Both the position numbers and the translations under genes were made by a program. 64,000 nucleotides of DNA, from positions 2,170,001 through 2,234,000 of the forward strand of contig CP085828.1 of the NCBI GenBank assembly GCA_020809705.1. The letters run 5' to 3'. This stretch comes from Calonectria ilicicola. Its lineage: Eukaryota; Ascomycota; Sordariomycetes; Hypocreales; Nectriaceae. The number at the start of each line of letters is the position of its first letter. The stretch's first letter is position 1. Below the pieces are notes generated by a model. That model was not told where the DNA came from and did not search any database. It was given only the letters and a program-made list of their open reading frames with translations. Positions 12,783-23,386 of the stretch are shown one piece after another.

Positions 12783-15700
12783 CTATTTCATATCAGCCGG
12801 CGTCAACGCCTGAACCATGCTAGTACCCTCGCTGAATCGCGTCCTGAAGATGCGATTGGCGTTCTGGAACATGCCATCCTTGAGACTGACGACGATGAAC
12901 TGTGAGCCCTTGAACCGTGTCTTGATGAGGCGGCCAATGTTTTGCGTATGCGACAAGTCCAGCGCGGCGTCCACCTCGTCCAGAATGTACATAGGCGCGG
13001 GCTTGAACTGGAGGAGGGCCATAATGAGCGACAGGGCGACGAGGGATCTGCACGTTCCCGATTGGTTAGTACGTTGGTGCAATCAAACTGATCGTCTCTT
13101 TGGACAAGGGAACCCTTACCTCTGACCTCCACTCAACTCGGTCAGGCTCTGTTTCCAAACCTTACCAAGGCAAACCTTGACTTCAAGACCATCGCTTATG
13201 GTCTTGCCCTCAGGGGGGTCCAATTTGGCGAAGCTGCCGCCAGGAAGCAGCTCGGAAAAGATTTGGCCGAAGTCGCCGTTGACTTTTTCCCATGTCTCTT
13301 GCAGTGCCTTTTTCTTGTAGTCGTCCAGGCTCACAATGGTCTCCTCGATCTTTCGCTTGTCGCGGATAACTGTCTTAATCATGTGTTTGAGTGAGACCTC
13401 CTTCTTCTCAACACTGTCAATCATGTTCATGACCTTGGGGTTGATCTTCTTCTTCATTCCTTGGAATCGTTCACTCAGATTTCGCAGCGTGGCCTTGCAC
13501 TCGCCAATGTTTTGACCTTGGAAATCATAAGGTGTACCGCTGCGACCAAACTTGTCCTTCTCATCATGAATCCATTCGTATTCCTCTTCAAGGTGACTGA
13601 CGTTCTCCGCTGCACCCTGCTGCTCCTTGTGGAATTTGTCAACGAGATGACCAAGTTTTTGCATTTCGAGACTTTCTTCGGCGATGCGTGTGTTTTTGGA
13701 CCGGGTAGCATCCTCCAATGCTCGCAGTTCGTCGTCGAAGAGGTGCAGCTTTGCACGCTCGTCATCAAGCTCGGCCTGGACGGCATCATGTGTCTCAGTA
13801 AGCTTGGCCTGTTGATTGACAAGGTCCTCAATATCCTTCTGTTGTGCTTTAATGCCGACCTCGACTTCTTGAAGCTGCTCTCGGGCAGCTGAGAGATCAA
13901 CTCCAGCTTGTTCAGAGTCGAGCTGAGCGCCTTGAAGCTCTTTCTGCAGAGCCTTCACGGCTGCAGCATTCTTGCCGAGACCCGCTCGAAGCTTATCGAG
14001 ACTTTTTTGTAGCTCAACCAGTTTGGCATCCTTGTTATTGTCAAAGTCCTTCATGTCCTTCTCGATGGTTTTGATGTCCACAGTAGCCTTGGCCTGACGC
14101 TCCTTAGCCTCAGCAATGCTCTCCTTCAGCTCAGTGATCGTCTTCTTCATGTTTTCAACCTCTTGAATGATTGAAGACGAAGAATTACCGCTGATTTGTT
14201 CTTCAGCCAGCTTAATCTCGTGACTCTTCAAGTCCAGGTCTTGCTTAATCTGCCGAGCATGATCCAACTTAGACTTTTCCTTGGCGATCCTGACTTGGAG
14301 TTCTTTTAGAGCGAATTCTGCCTCTTTCAGCTGCCGGGTAAGGCTGTTGAGTTTTTGGAGTGTCACTAAAACACCGCTCGAATTCGGCGAACTGCCGCCG
14401 GATAGTGTGCCAGATGGATCGTAGGCATCGCCTTCGAGGGTAATGCTCCTCATTCTGACGTTGGGATCAAAAGTGACTCTTTTGGCAGTATCTGCATCTG
14501 CGCACACGAGCGTGTTGCCAAACACATACTCCATCGCAGCAGAGACTTCGTCGTTATATCCAACCAAGGATAAGGCGAGATCGACCTTGCCGGGGGCTAT
14601 GTTTTGTGCTGTGGCAATGGTTTGAGCTGAAGCCTTGAAAGCGGCAATCTTGTTGAGAGGGATGATGGTTACTCGCTTTCTGAGCTTTCCCCGTTGTAGG
14701 AGTTGGGTACCCGTCACTTCGGTGTCGACAACGACATTGTAGAGACGTCCACCAGCACAAATCTCCAAGGCAGTACCGGCTTGTGTGTGCTCCTTGTCTA
14801 ATGTGAACAGCTGAGCGACTAATCCTTTGACCTTAGATCGGTCGAAATTGGGAACTGGATCGGCATAGTTGAATTCGATGTTGGCAACTTGTCGCTTGAG
14901 TTTGTCTGACTCCTGCCTGAGATTCCGAACAGTTTGCTGCAAGACTGACTCTTGCTTGTACATCTCTTCTTCCTGACCAGGCTCAAATCCAAGTCGGCTC
15001 AGTTCTTTCTCTAGTCTCTGGGCTTGTACCTTAAGACCATCAAGATCACGGAGCAGACCCGCATTTTGCTCCTTCGCCTTTTTGGCACGGGGCTCCTCCT
15101 CCTTGACTCGCTTCTCTAAATGTGAAATTTTGATCTTGGCCTGCTCTTGCTCTGTCGCAGCAGCAGTGGCGCGGGCTTTTGCATCTTGAAGCTGTCCCTG
15201 ATAACCGTTTTCTTGGCCATCCTTGGAAGCGACACCTGTTTGCAATGTTTGGAGAAGCTCTTCCTTTGACTCAGCGTCTTTATTTTGCTGCTCTAGATCA
15301 TCTTTCGCAGCGTCGTACTTGGCCTTGGCGTTCTCAAATGCTGCCGTCTTTTCCTGAAGCGTGGCCTCTAGCTCGGCCACCGTCTTTTCGACCGATGTCT
15401 TTTTCTCCTTCTCCTCTGCGAGACTAGTATTCTTGAGATCCAGCACTGTGACGAGTCTCACGAGCTCGTTCGAGTGTTTTTTGGCCGCCTCCTCTAGTGC
15501 TTGGGCTTTGCCTCCCTTTCTGAGTTCTTTGTCTCGTTGGGATCGAACCTTTTTGACATCTTCTTCGAGATTCGCAATTTCGCTCTTCAGGCGTGCTGCG
15601 GAATCCTCCAGGTCTCGCTGTTTTTGTTTCTTCCCTTCAAGATCGGCAGCAGATTGCTTCAGCTTCTCCTGGCAACGGAGATAATCGTAGGCAACCACGA

Positions 15701-16568
15701 CTCTTGTTAAGCGTTCGAGATCATTTTGGGTTTGCTGAAAGTCGAGGAATGCACGTTTTTCAGTCCGTAGCTTTTCGAGCTTGGGCTCGATTTCATCCTT
15801 GAGAAGCTCTCGGAGTTCCACCAATTTTGTCTCCTTCTTGGCCATGGTCTTAAGCGCCTTGTCTCGCCGGTCCTCAAACATTCTGGTCCCTGCAGCTTCC
15901 TCAATCATTGCCAGAATCTCCACCGCTTTCATGTTCAGGACTTTGGTGATGCGACCCTGCATAATGAGGAAATTGGGGTTGTTGATGTTCAGCTGAACAG
16001 ATTGAAACAGATTTTGAACTGTCTGCTGTTGCGCACGGTGTCCATTGATGAGATATTTCGAGGTACCTCCAAGCACAATTTGACGGGTGACGCTGATTGT
16101 TGCATACTCTTCGAAACCGATGGGGGACTTTTTGGTATCTCGGTTATCGAATACAATTGTTACACTAGCCTTTGTGACACCGGCTTGGCCGCGTTTGTAG
16201 ATCAGGTCCTGCAACCATAGGGTAAGTATGTTGAAGAGGAGGATGCTTTTTTGGGAGGCGGGGGGTGAGGAACCTGAAGGTTTTGCGCTCGAACTGTGGA
16301 CATGTTGGTGATGCCGAGCACAAAGCAAATGGAATCTAAAATGTTGGATTTTCCACTGCCGTTCAGGCCGGTGATCGAGTTGAAGCTCTCATCCCTAGAC
16401 ATGTTCAGTCACCGCCAACTTTAACTTTAGGGGGTTTATTTACCATCCAGAAATTACCGTACGCACAGCGTACGACTTAAAGCCCTACAGACAGGTTAGG
16501 CATGTCGAATATAAACAATGCGCAAAATAGAGATATCCTACGTCAATAATCACTTCAATGACCCTCAT
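12783..16568 (-). CDS. smc2: SMC2, condensin ATPase subunit (Cut14)
   Basis: Core ATPase of condensin, which pairs with SMC4 to compact mitotic chromosomes. Minus-strand exons are 16568-16542, 16484-16444, 16394-16274, 16208-13120 and 13047-12783, giving 1180 residues, the usual length for SMC2. Walker A is GLNGSGKS (residues 32-39). Long coiled coils flank a hinge around residues 510-680. The ABC signature LSGGQ lies at 1088-1092 and Walker B ends [10 protein letters not shown] (Asp1116, Glu1117). The opening [18 protein letters not shown] and the tail [15 protein letters not shown] are specific to SMC2 rather than SMC1, 3 or 4. Two tiny 5' exons (27 and 41 nt) are needed for the N terminus. 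The third intron has an unusual GTTCCT donor. The gene shares a short divergent promoter with INCENP. Confidence 0.97.
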
Positions 16569-16991
16569 GTTGGGCGAATCTGGGTCTTAACGACAGATTC
16601 CTGGATGCTTTGTTTCGTCGCTTAGGCAAATGGACGCGACCGAAAGTAAACAAATGGGGGGTTTATCTGATAAGCTGCTATCACCACGTGATAGCTGACA
16701 TCATCACGTGTGGATCTCCATAAACGCGAATCGATAGGGCATGGACGAACCGGGGTTCGAACTAACCAAATTCGGACACAATCAAAACATTGTCACCTGG
16801 AATGCGGACCGCCACTCTTCCCCTACCTAAGCTCTCCATGTTATTAACCAAGTCGCACTGAATCTCAAACTTCATTAAGCCTACCAGTTGCAACACAACA
16901 CACTACCTCGATGCCTTTATAATCCAAACAGATTACATAGTCGACTTCGACCTCTCCTCGACCGCGTGTTTTTAACATCCAATTCGGCATC
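16569..16991. promoter_or_regulatory. Divergent SMC2 / INCENP promoter with twin E-boxes
   Basis: The 423 bp between the two start codons must hold both promoters. Two CACGTG palindromes lie at 16685-16690 and 16705-16710, exactly 20 bp apart, about two helical turns, so on the same face of the helix. An ACGCGA element at 16724-16729 resembles the core of yeast MBF/MluI cell-cycle boxes. CACGTG is the known site of Cbf1-type bHLH proteins in fungi; that it acts here is inference. Confidence 0.55.
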
Positions 16992-19900
16992 ATGGCGGCC
17001 ATGCGAGGACCGCGCCTCCAAGTCGGTTCGGCGACGTGGGTCGCAGAGGAACGCGCCTCAGCCCTTCAGATCACCGACTCGGAGGTCGAAGAGTTCACCT
17101 ACTCTGCTCGCAACGAGTTTGACTGGCTCAACGAGCATATGGCTGGCATTTTTAACGAAAATGAGACGTACGGCATATCACCTTTGGCGTGAAGAGTTTT
17201 GTATCTGATTATTTTCGCAGGAACATCGCCGAGACTTTCAAGACGCCTGGCAAACTTCGCGGGAAGACACCCAGGACAGCGCGTAAGGTTCAAGTTCCTG
17301 AGCCTCGCGTGGTGAGTTTTAGACCTCTGCTTGACCTGATGGATGTGCTAATCCTCGTAGCCTCTCTCCAATGTTTTTGGCGCGACACCCAGTAGCACCG
17401 CCAACCGCATGGCTCAACAATTCGGCCAGACACAATCTCCACGACTTCCACCTACGTCCCCGAGCCCCGTTAAAACCTCGTCGCCCCGTCGCAACGTGTT
17501 TTCTCCCAAACCTGCACTGCCTCAGCCTGCAACCCAGGATTCTGGCTACTATGGTAGTCAAGATATGGGCTCCATGGATGTTGACCTCGTCGACGGTAAC
17601 GATGACTCTCATGCGGATGAAAGTATTCTAAGCCCTCTCCCCGCCAAAAGTCCAGCACGCACCATCCCCTCGGATTCACCCGAAAAAGCATCCCGATTTG
17701 CCCAAGAAGACCAAGCAGCACATGCTTCAACGGACCAGAGCATGCCAGCCACCTCTCCCCATGCCGTGGAGGAAGGGCATACAGAAGTTATTGAATCCAT
17801 TGCCTCCGATCCTACCTCAGGCCACGACTCTGTGACCTCTTCTTCCCCGACAAAGAATCAACCTAGTGCCGACATGATGGATAAGGAGGAACAAGAACAA
17901 GAACAAGAAGAAGAGGAAGAGGAAGAAGAACAAGAGGAAGAACAAGAAGAGGAACAGGTGCAGGCTGAGACTCAGCCGGATCCCAGTTCTCCTGGGGGAG
18001 CTCGATCTCCTTCTGTTGGGTCTAGCCCAATCCGCGCACCTGTGCGAAAAAGCAGTCTGAACTTCGCCTCGCTACCGGCTAGAGAACCTCTCACAGCTGG
18101 GAAAACCAGAGCTTCTCGAACCAGTCATCTCGACCACCATAGGACGAGTTATTATAACAGACAGACTGGTGGAAAGAGTATTGGCAACTACACAAGGCAT
18201 GACTCATCTGATGATGAAGACAGAGATGAGATGGAAGTGGACGATTTCACAATAGCGACACAAGATCCCCAACGCGCCCAAGATGTTGCCGTGGACCACA
18301 ACAAAACGTATACTCAGAGGTTGCAAGATCAGATCAACATGCTCGGAAAATCACAACCCAATGGTAGCAGGCCCTCCAAGTCGCTCCACAGTCTGTCATC
18401 ACAACACGCCGCAGTTGTTTCTCAGCAAGTGAACGAACCGAGATCGCCATCCCCTAAGAAGCCAGAGCCTGTTGCTGCCACGCCTGGTGCTTTCCCTGAG
18501 GATGATGACGATGATTGGATTGACCCTCCTGCTGTGGAACCTTCTGTACCCGAACGCCCGGCACTCTCTAAGAGCCATTCGACTGATGTTATGGAAGGGG
18601 TTCACGACAAGGATGCGGCAACAGGCATTGAGGGAGCAAGCAAGCCCTACAAGGCCTTGTCCCAGAAACCTGCCACTATTGGTCATGGTAAATCTGCATC
18701 TGTTTCCGTTATTCCAGCTGCATCAGAGTATCGCGATGGAAGCCCTCTAAAGACGATTGCTTCCGTCCCGATTACTTCCATGAATGTTTCAGAAACTGAT
18801 CACACCCGAACCCTTAACAAGTCGCCCTCTCGAAACCTCCGCGATAGCCCATTGAAGCAAGTCAAGAACAAGCTCTCTTCCATTTTGAAGACCTCTAAAG
18901 GTCTTCTTGCTAGTAGTGCTGCCATTAGTGCTGAGGGAAAGTCATCCATCCTGTCACCATCTACAACTCGGTTGGACTCATATGCTACTACATTAGAGTC
19001 AAGTAAAGCGAAAGGAAGCGTCGAATCCCAATATGCAGAGATGGACACTCCCGCAAATCAGCGAGATGCAAGCCCAACGCGCCCTGTAGCAAAACGCACA
19101 CGCGCATCAGCAGAGCGTGAAAAGGAAGAGAAACGCCGAGAACGAGAGGCGATGCTTATGGCCGAGCAGATGGATAAGCTTGAGAAGGCCCGAGAGAAAG
19201 AGCGAGAGAAGGTTCGCACATTCAGCAAGGAACAGCAGAGAGTAGCTGCTATGGAAAAGCAAGTTGCATCCAAGAAGGATAACGAAAACATCATTCAGGA
19301 AACACCAAAGCCAGCAAGAACCAGTCCTCGAAAGGCAAAGATGCACATGACTTCCAAGTCGGTAGATTTGGATATCGAGATGGCTGAAGCGCCTGTGGTA
19401 CCACCTTCTGCTTCACGATCCGTTGGACCTGGTACTGTCCGGAACAAGGAGGTGAGAAGACCAGTAAAGCCTGGCAAGGATACACAGGCCAAGACCAAAC
19501 CAACTCCAACTGTCATCAGGGTGAACACAGGTTCCCAGCACTCTCAATTCCACCCTGGTAGCAGCACAATGTCAACTAATCTCCAGGATGCTGCTTCTCA
19601 GCCTCAGCAGCCATCAACTAAGGCCAGTAAAGCACCTGTGCAGTCAAAGCATTCGATGCAAAGCTTGAAGAGCTCTGTTTCATCCAATACTGGTCGCCCT
19701 AAGGCATTGGAAATGGCTACGAAGAAGAAGGAACAAGAGGAGCGCGAGGCCCAACGGCGGCGTGACGCCAAGGCTGAGTTCGAGCGGAAGAGGGCAGCAC
19801 AAGAGGAACAAAGAAAACAGGAACAGCGTCGTCAAGAGGCTGAAAAGCAGAAGCAGAAGGAGCGTGAGCAAGCCGAGGCCAAGAAGAACTCACAGAGGCA

Positions 19901-20977
19901 GGCGGCGATTGAAAAGGCCAAGCAGACCCGAGCGCCACCCCCAGCTGTGAGATCTCAGCCGAATGGTCCTCCTGATCACAGCCAGTCAGGGCTATCCCAG
20001 CGAGAAGAGAACCAGCCTCCTCGCCCCCCATCTCGCCTTAATTCTGGCATTTTCAGATCTCAGGAAGAGATTGGGCGACCTGTGAACGCTGTTTTGTCCA
20101 CTGCAAAGTCGAAGCGACCTCTGGATAACAGTGAAGCAAGCCAAGCTCGACATGCCCCTTCTTATGGTGGTCCACAATATCAGGCCAAGGATGCAAAGCG
20201 TCGTCGAACTAGCGATGAATTCGCGGATGAATTGGATATGGATCATCCACCTAACATCAAGGGCCCTCCCGTCCGTCCTTCGGGTGGTTTTAAGAAGGTA
20301 CGTTTTTGGTATTTGTTTATTCCTATGTCAAGTTCGAAGCTAATCATTACTAGGACCTCCAGGCGAAATCCATTTTCCAGAATGGCTACTCCAACGTGCC
20401 CCAAAGTGCATCGCGTGATTTATTCAAGGCTACTGTTACTGCTCAGCACACGAGTCAGACAAAAGCATCTCACCCCTTGGATATGGCTCAAATCTCTAAA
20501 GGTGCCATTCCTTTTGCGCCTAGCTCTGCTGCTGGGCAGTCGTTCAAGACACCGGCACGACCTGGTGTCGCTAAGCCTCCTCCCAAGTCAGCTCTGCGAT
20601 CTTCGCCTCGATTCCAGAATGGCGAGTTCATTGAGCTTCCTGAGATTCAGACTGATGATGAAGACGATGAAGATGATGAACCCAACGGCATGACTATTGC
20701 TGCCTGGGCTGATTCACCTGACCTTCGCCGTGCTCTTATGAGGCAGGAGACGATGGATCCTGCGGCCATCTTCGGTCCTCCGGCGCCCTTGAACATGGAG
20801 GAGGTCTTTAACAGGGGCAAGGAAAAGTTTCACAAATTCCGCGCTCGAACCTCGAGTGCTAACTGGAGCGGTGCTGATCGCCTAACGGAGGAAGACATCC
20901 GCAAAGATATGGCGGCTCGTGATAAGATGAGGCGAGAGGGAGGATGGTCGTATGAGATGAGCCGAGACATGATGTAA
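16992..20977 (+). CDS. INCENP/Sli15 family, chromosomal passenger complex scaffold
   Basis: Scaffold that holds Aurora kinase, Survivin/Bir1 and Borealin at inner centromeres and the spindle. Exons are 16992-17167, 17221-17311, 17361-20297 and 20354-20977, giving 1275 residues, all phases matching. The N terminus (residues 1-60) precedes a conserved basic KTPGKLRGKTPRTARK segment. The long middle is Ser/Pro-rich and disordered, with a Gln/Glu tract coded at 17886-17962. Two strongly charged helices rich in Lys, Glu and Arg (coded about 19105-19260 and 19720-19930) look like single-alpha-helix segments that bind microtubules in this family. The C-terminal IN-box holds AAWADSPDLRRALMRQ, IFGPPAPLNMEEVF and an acidic lead-in (LPEIQTDDEDDEDDE); this is the Aurora-activating part. 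Divergent from SMC2. Identity rests mainly on the IN-box and N-terminal block. Confidence 0.93.
17886..17962 (+). repeat. Gln/Glu-coding purine-rich minisatellite inside INCENP
   Basis: A run of GAA, CAA, GAG and AGG triplets coding alternating Glu and Gln, ending at Gln-Val-Gln-Ala. Its near-perfect CAAGAA unit suggests length variation by replication slippage without loss of frame. Confidence 0.9.
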
Positions 20978-21859
20978 TGCTTCGCAAAAGGGGGGATTTT
21001 ACACGACGGGAAAACCTGAAGAACCTAGGGCGGTAATGACAAGGAAACTGGGAATACTGGAACATGGTTGGGTGAATTATCTGTACGTTGCACCAAGATG
21101 GCATCATTAACGGCAAATTGCGCATTGGCTGGTATAGATGGGCAAGTTTATTGGCATAGCACTTTGTTTGGCGCATGGCGAATGGGTCTGGACTGGGATT
21201 AGTAATTACTCATTGAGAATGAATGAAAGAGTGCATCTTGGTTTGCTGAGACGTCGCTTGTCGGACTTGTTGTGTTTCTGATTATCACGGCAATGCAAGT
21301 GCAACGAGTGAGAGGCACGTTGGAGATGGTGGAGTGGTCTTCGCGATGGATCTGCTCCACCTGTTGGGGCCTCATTGGGGAGATGGACGCCTATCAATGG
21401 CATCGGAAAACGGTGCAGGGGTTTCGATGACCCAACAAGTTTTTTTTAGGGTGGCCTTCACATGTCAAACTCGGAGGCGCGGCGCCCTCGCTAGGAGCGA
21501 TTGATGGCTGATGGCACTGGCACTGGCCACTGGCCCGGTAAAAGGAGATAAGGCAAGCCGATAATTGCGTGCCTGGACCATTTTCCCCCTTCCATAATAC
21601 AACCTATCTCACCCATCAACCGACTGGACCTTGTGATTGCTTCTCGACACGCCTTGGCCTTCGTCGCTTTTCCCATTGATCGACCCTTTCACATGCTTAT
21701 CATCTGGCCGCTCTGACTTCGCATCATGGTCTGGCTGCGGGAGCGCTAGAAGGACTCTCTGTCATACCATCTGTCTGTCTTTTTTTCTTTTTTTGCTCTT
21801 GACCACCTGCCGGTCAGAACCAGCCTTGTGTTGCGACACAGTTTCATATCTCAGAGAAA
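20978..21859. other. Intergenic region between INCENP and a membrane-protein gene
   Basis: About 880 bp holding the INCENP 3' untranslated region and the promoter and leader of the downstream gene (T-rich CTTTTTTTCTT run near 21780). I see no coding potential with family support. Confidence 0.5.
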
Positions 21860-22911
21860 ATGTCTTCCAGTCGCAAGCGTTTTGCCCAGCCCTTTGATGC
21901 GATCAAGGCCGACCATTTCACCGACAATAGGATCTCAAACGTCGTTGCCATGCTTCCCGCATCACTACAGTCTGGCATGGGACCTATCCGGTTCCTTCGT
22001 CGCAGTATCAGTTTTCATACCTTGCGACATGGCGTGCTCGTCTCAGAAACAAAACCTCGGCCATTCTCCGAGGTAGATGTTCCGAAATTGACTCGGGAGC
22101 CCATCATCACTGAAATCCTGGACCAAGAAGATGACCAACCCGAATCTGATTCCAAGGCGATATGCCCGCGACCGATGAGCAGAGTTCTTTATTCGGAAGT
22201 TACGGAAGACGAACAAGCTACTCGGGCTGCCTCTGGCGTCCACTGGAAGTTTGCAAGGCAGGGTATGATTGTCATACAGTATGCTAGTTAACGCTTTGTG
22301 TCCAGCTAACCACCTTTTGGTCAGGCACTAGCCTCGTCAACATTTCCATTGACGGCGGCAAACCCGCAGTCGCGGAGGAAGACGTCCTATTCGAACGCAA
22401 GGCTTTCATTGATGGAGTCACTTATCTTCTCAAAGCTCTCCCTCAAAATCTCGATGCCTGCGAACTGAGGCGTATTCAATCCGCACTGCCCGAAGACATC
22501 ACTCAATCCAACCAGGCCATGACTCAAGCTGGAGTACCTCGTGCATCATTGCCAGCACCGAACCAACCGAGGTCCATCCTCCACCGTGGGGTGCAAATGA
22601 CAGTGGTGAACTTGATCTTTATACTGAGCTTTCTTATGCCGTACCTTCTGTATCTGCTCCGATATGCTGCACGAATGGAGCGAAAGTACAAGGTATCTGA
22701 GACAGTGGTTGGCCACGGCCTGGACCTTGTCAATTCAATTGGCAAACAGAGCGCCTCTTTGACTGAGACGATGTACCAAATGAATGATGGAAAAGTTGGG
22801 CATGCGCTTCTCGAAGCCGTGATATGGACTGTCGATGGTGTTGCGCAGGGCATCTCAGACGGTGTTGGTGAGGGCCTTTCCATCGTTGGCGCTAGACATG
22901 CCAATGCTTGA
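21860..22911 (+). CDS. Single-pass membrane protein of unknown function
   Basis: Not recognised. Exons are 21860-22262 and 22325-22911, 329 residues; the intron begins GTATGA and ends TCAG. The N-terminal 130 residues are basic, then acidic around LDQEDDQPESDSK. One clear transmembrane stretch lies near residues 227-248 (VNLIFILSFLMPYLLYLL), followed by basic residues RYAARMERKYK. The C terminus is Gly-rich and amphipathic (WTVDGVAQGISDGVGEGL), reminiscent of a membrane-hugging helix. There is no signal peptide. By the positive-inside rule the basic tail side would face the cytosol. The even codon use and the clean intron phase support a real gene; homologues would have to be sought by search. 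Confidence 0.75.
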
Positions 22912-23386
22912 TGCTTTACGACGACATGGATTCAATTTTTTTCTTTTAACTTTTGGATGGAAACAATAGAAATATAGACGCAAATCTTCATGTGAATGAA
23001 TACAGCCTTAGATAGCCATACGAATTGATGAGAGTAGTTATCGTTATCCTTAAGACGTCATATCATGGGGTTGATAGGTGGGTGGTTTGGGACAATGCTG
23101 TGTAGCTAGCCGTTGGAAACATCCATGTGGTATTGCAATCCCACGTGACTATGTGGAGCTGGTGGCGTCCGAGGCCCCCACTTTCCTGATAAGATAGGGC
23201 GACGGGCACTTGGACCCTTGTCCAGGCTTGAAAGAAAAAATCATCTCAGTTTCAATTTGTTGCGACGCCGCAACCGATCCTCAGACTTTTCCTTCCTTCA
23301 CATTGCGCTTTTTCTTCCACTTTCTTGTATTTTATTGTCACATAATTTTACAATCCGGAACGGAACAGAAGGGGTTTTTGTTCAAC
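22912..23386. promoter_or_regulatory. Promoter region of the MSS116 helicase gene
   Basis: 475 bp between two same-strand genes. It contains CACGTG at 23142-23147 within CCCACGTGAC, the same palindrome seen in the SMC2/INCENP and PEX7/AlkB promoters, and a T/C-rich leader just before the ATG. Confidence 0.4.

Noticed and set aside
16740..16790. tRNA B-box-like GGTTCGAACT in the SMC2/INCENP promoter
   Set aside because: No A-box at the right distance and no cloverleaf that I can fold.
17409..20693. INCENP read as one 1094-codon ORF from 17409
   Set aside because: It omits two 5' exons and reads through the GTACGT intron at 20298-20353 into a wrong frame, losing the IN-box.
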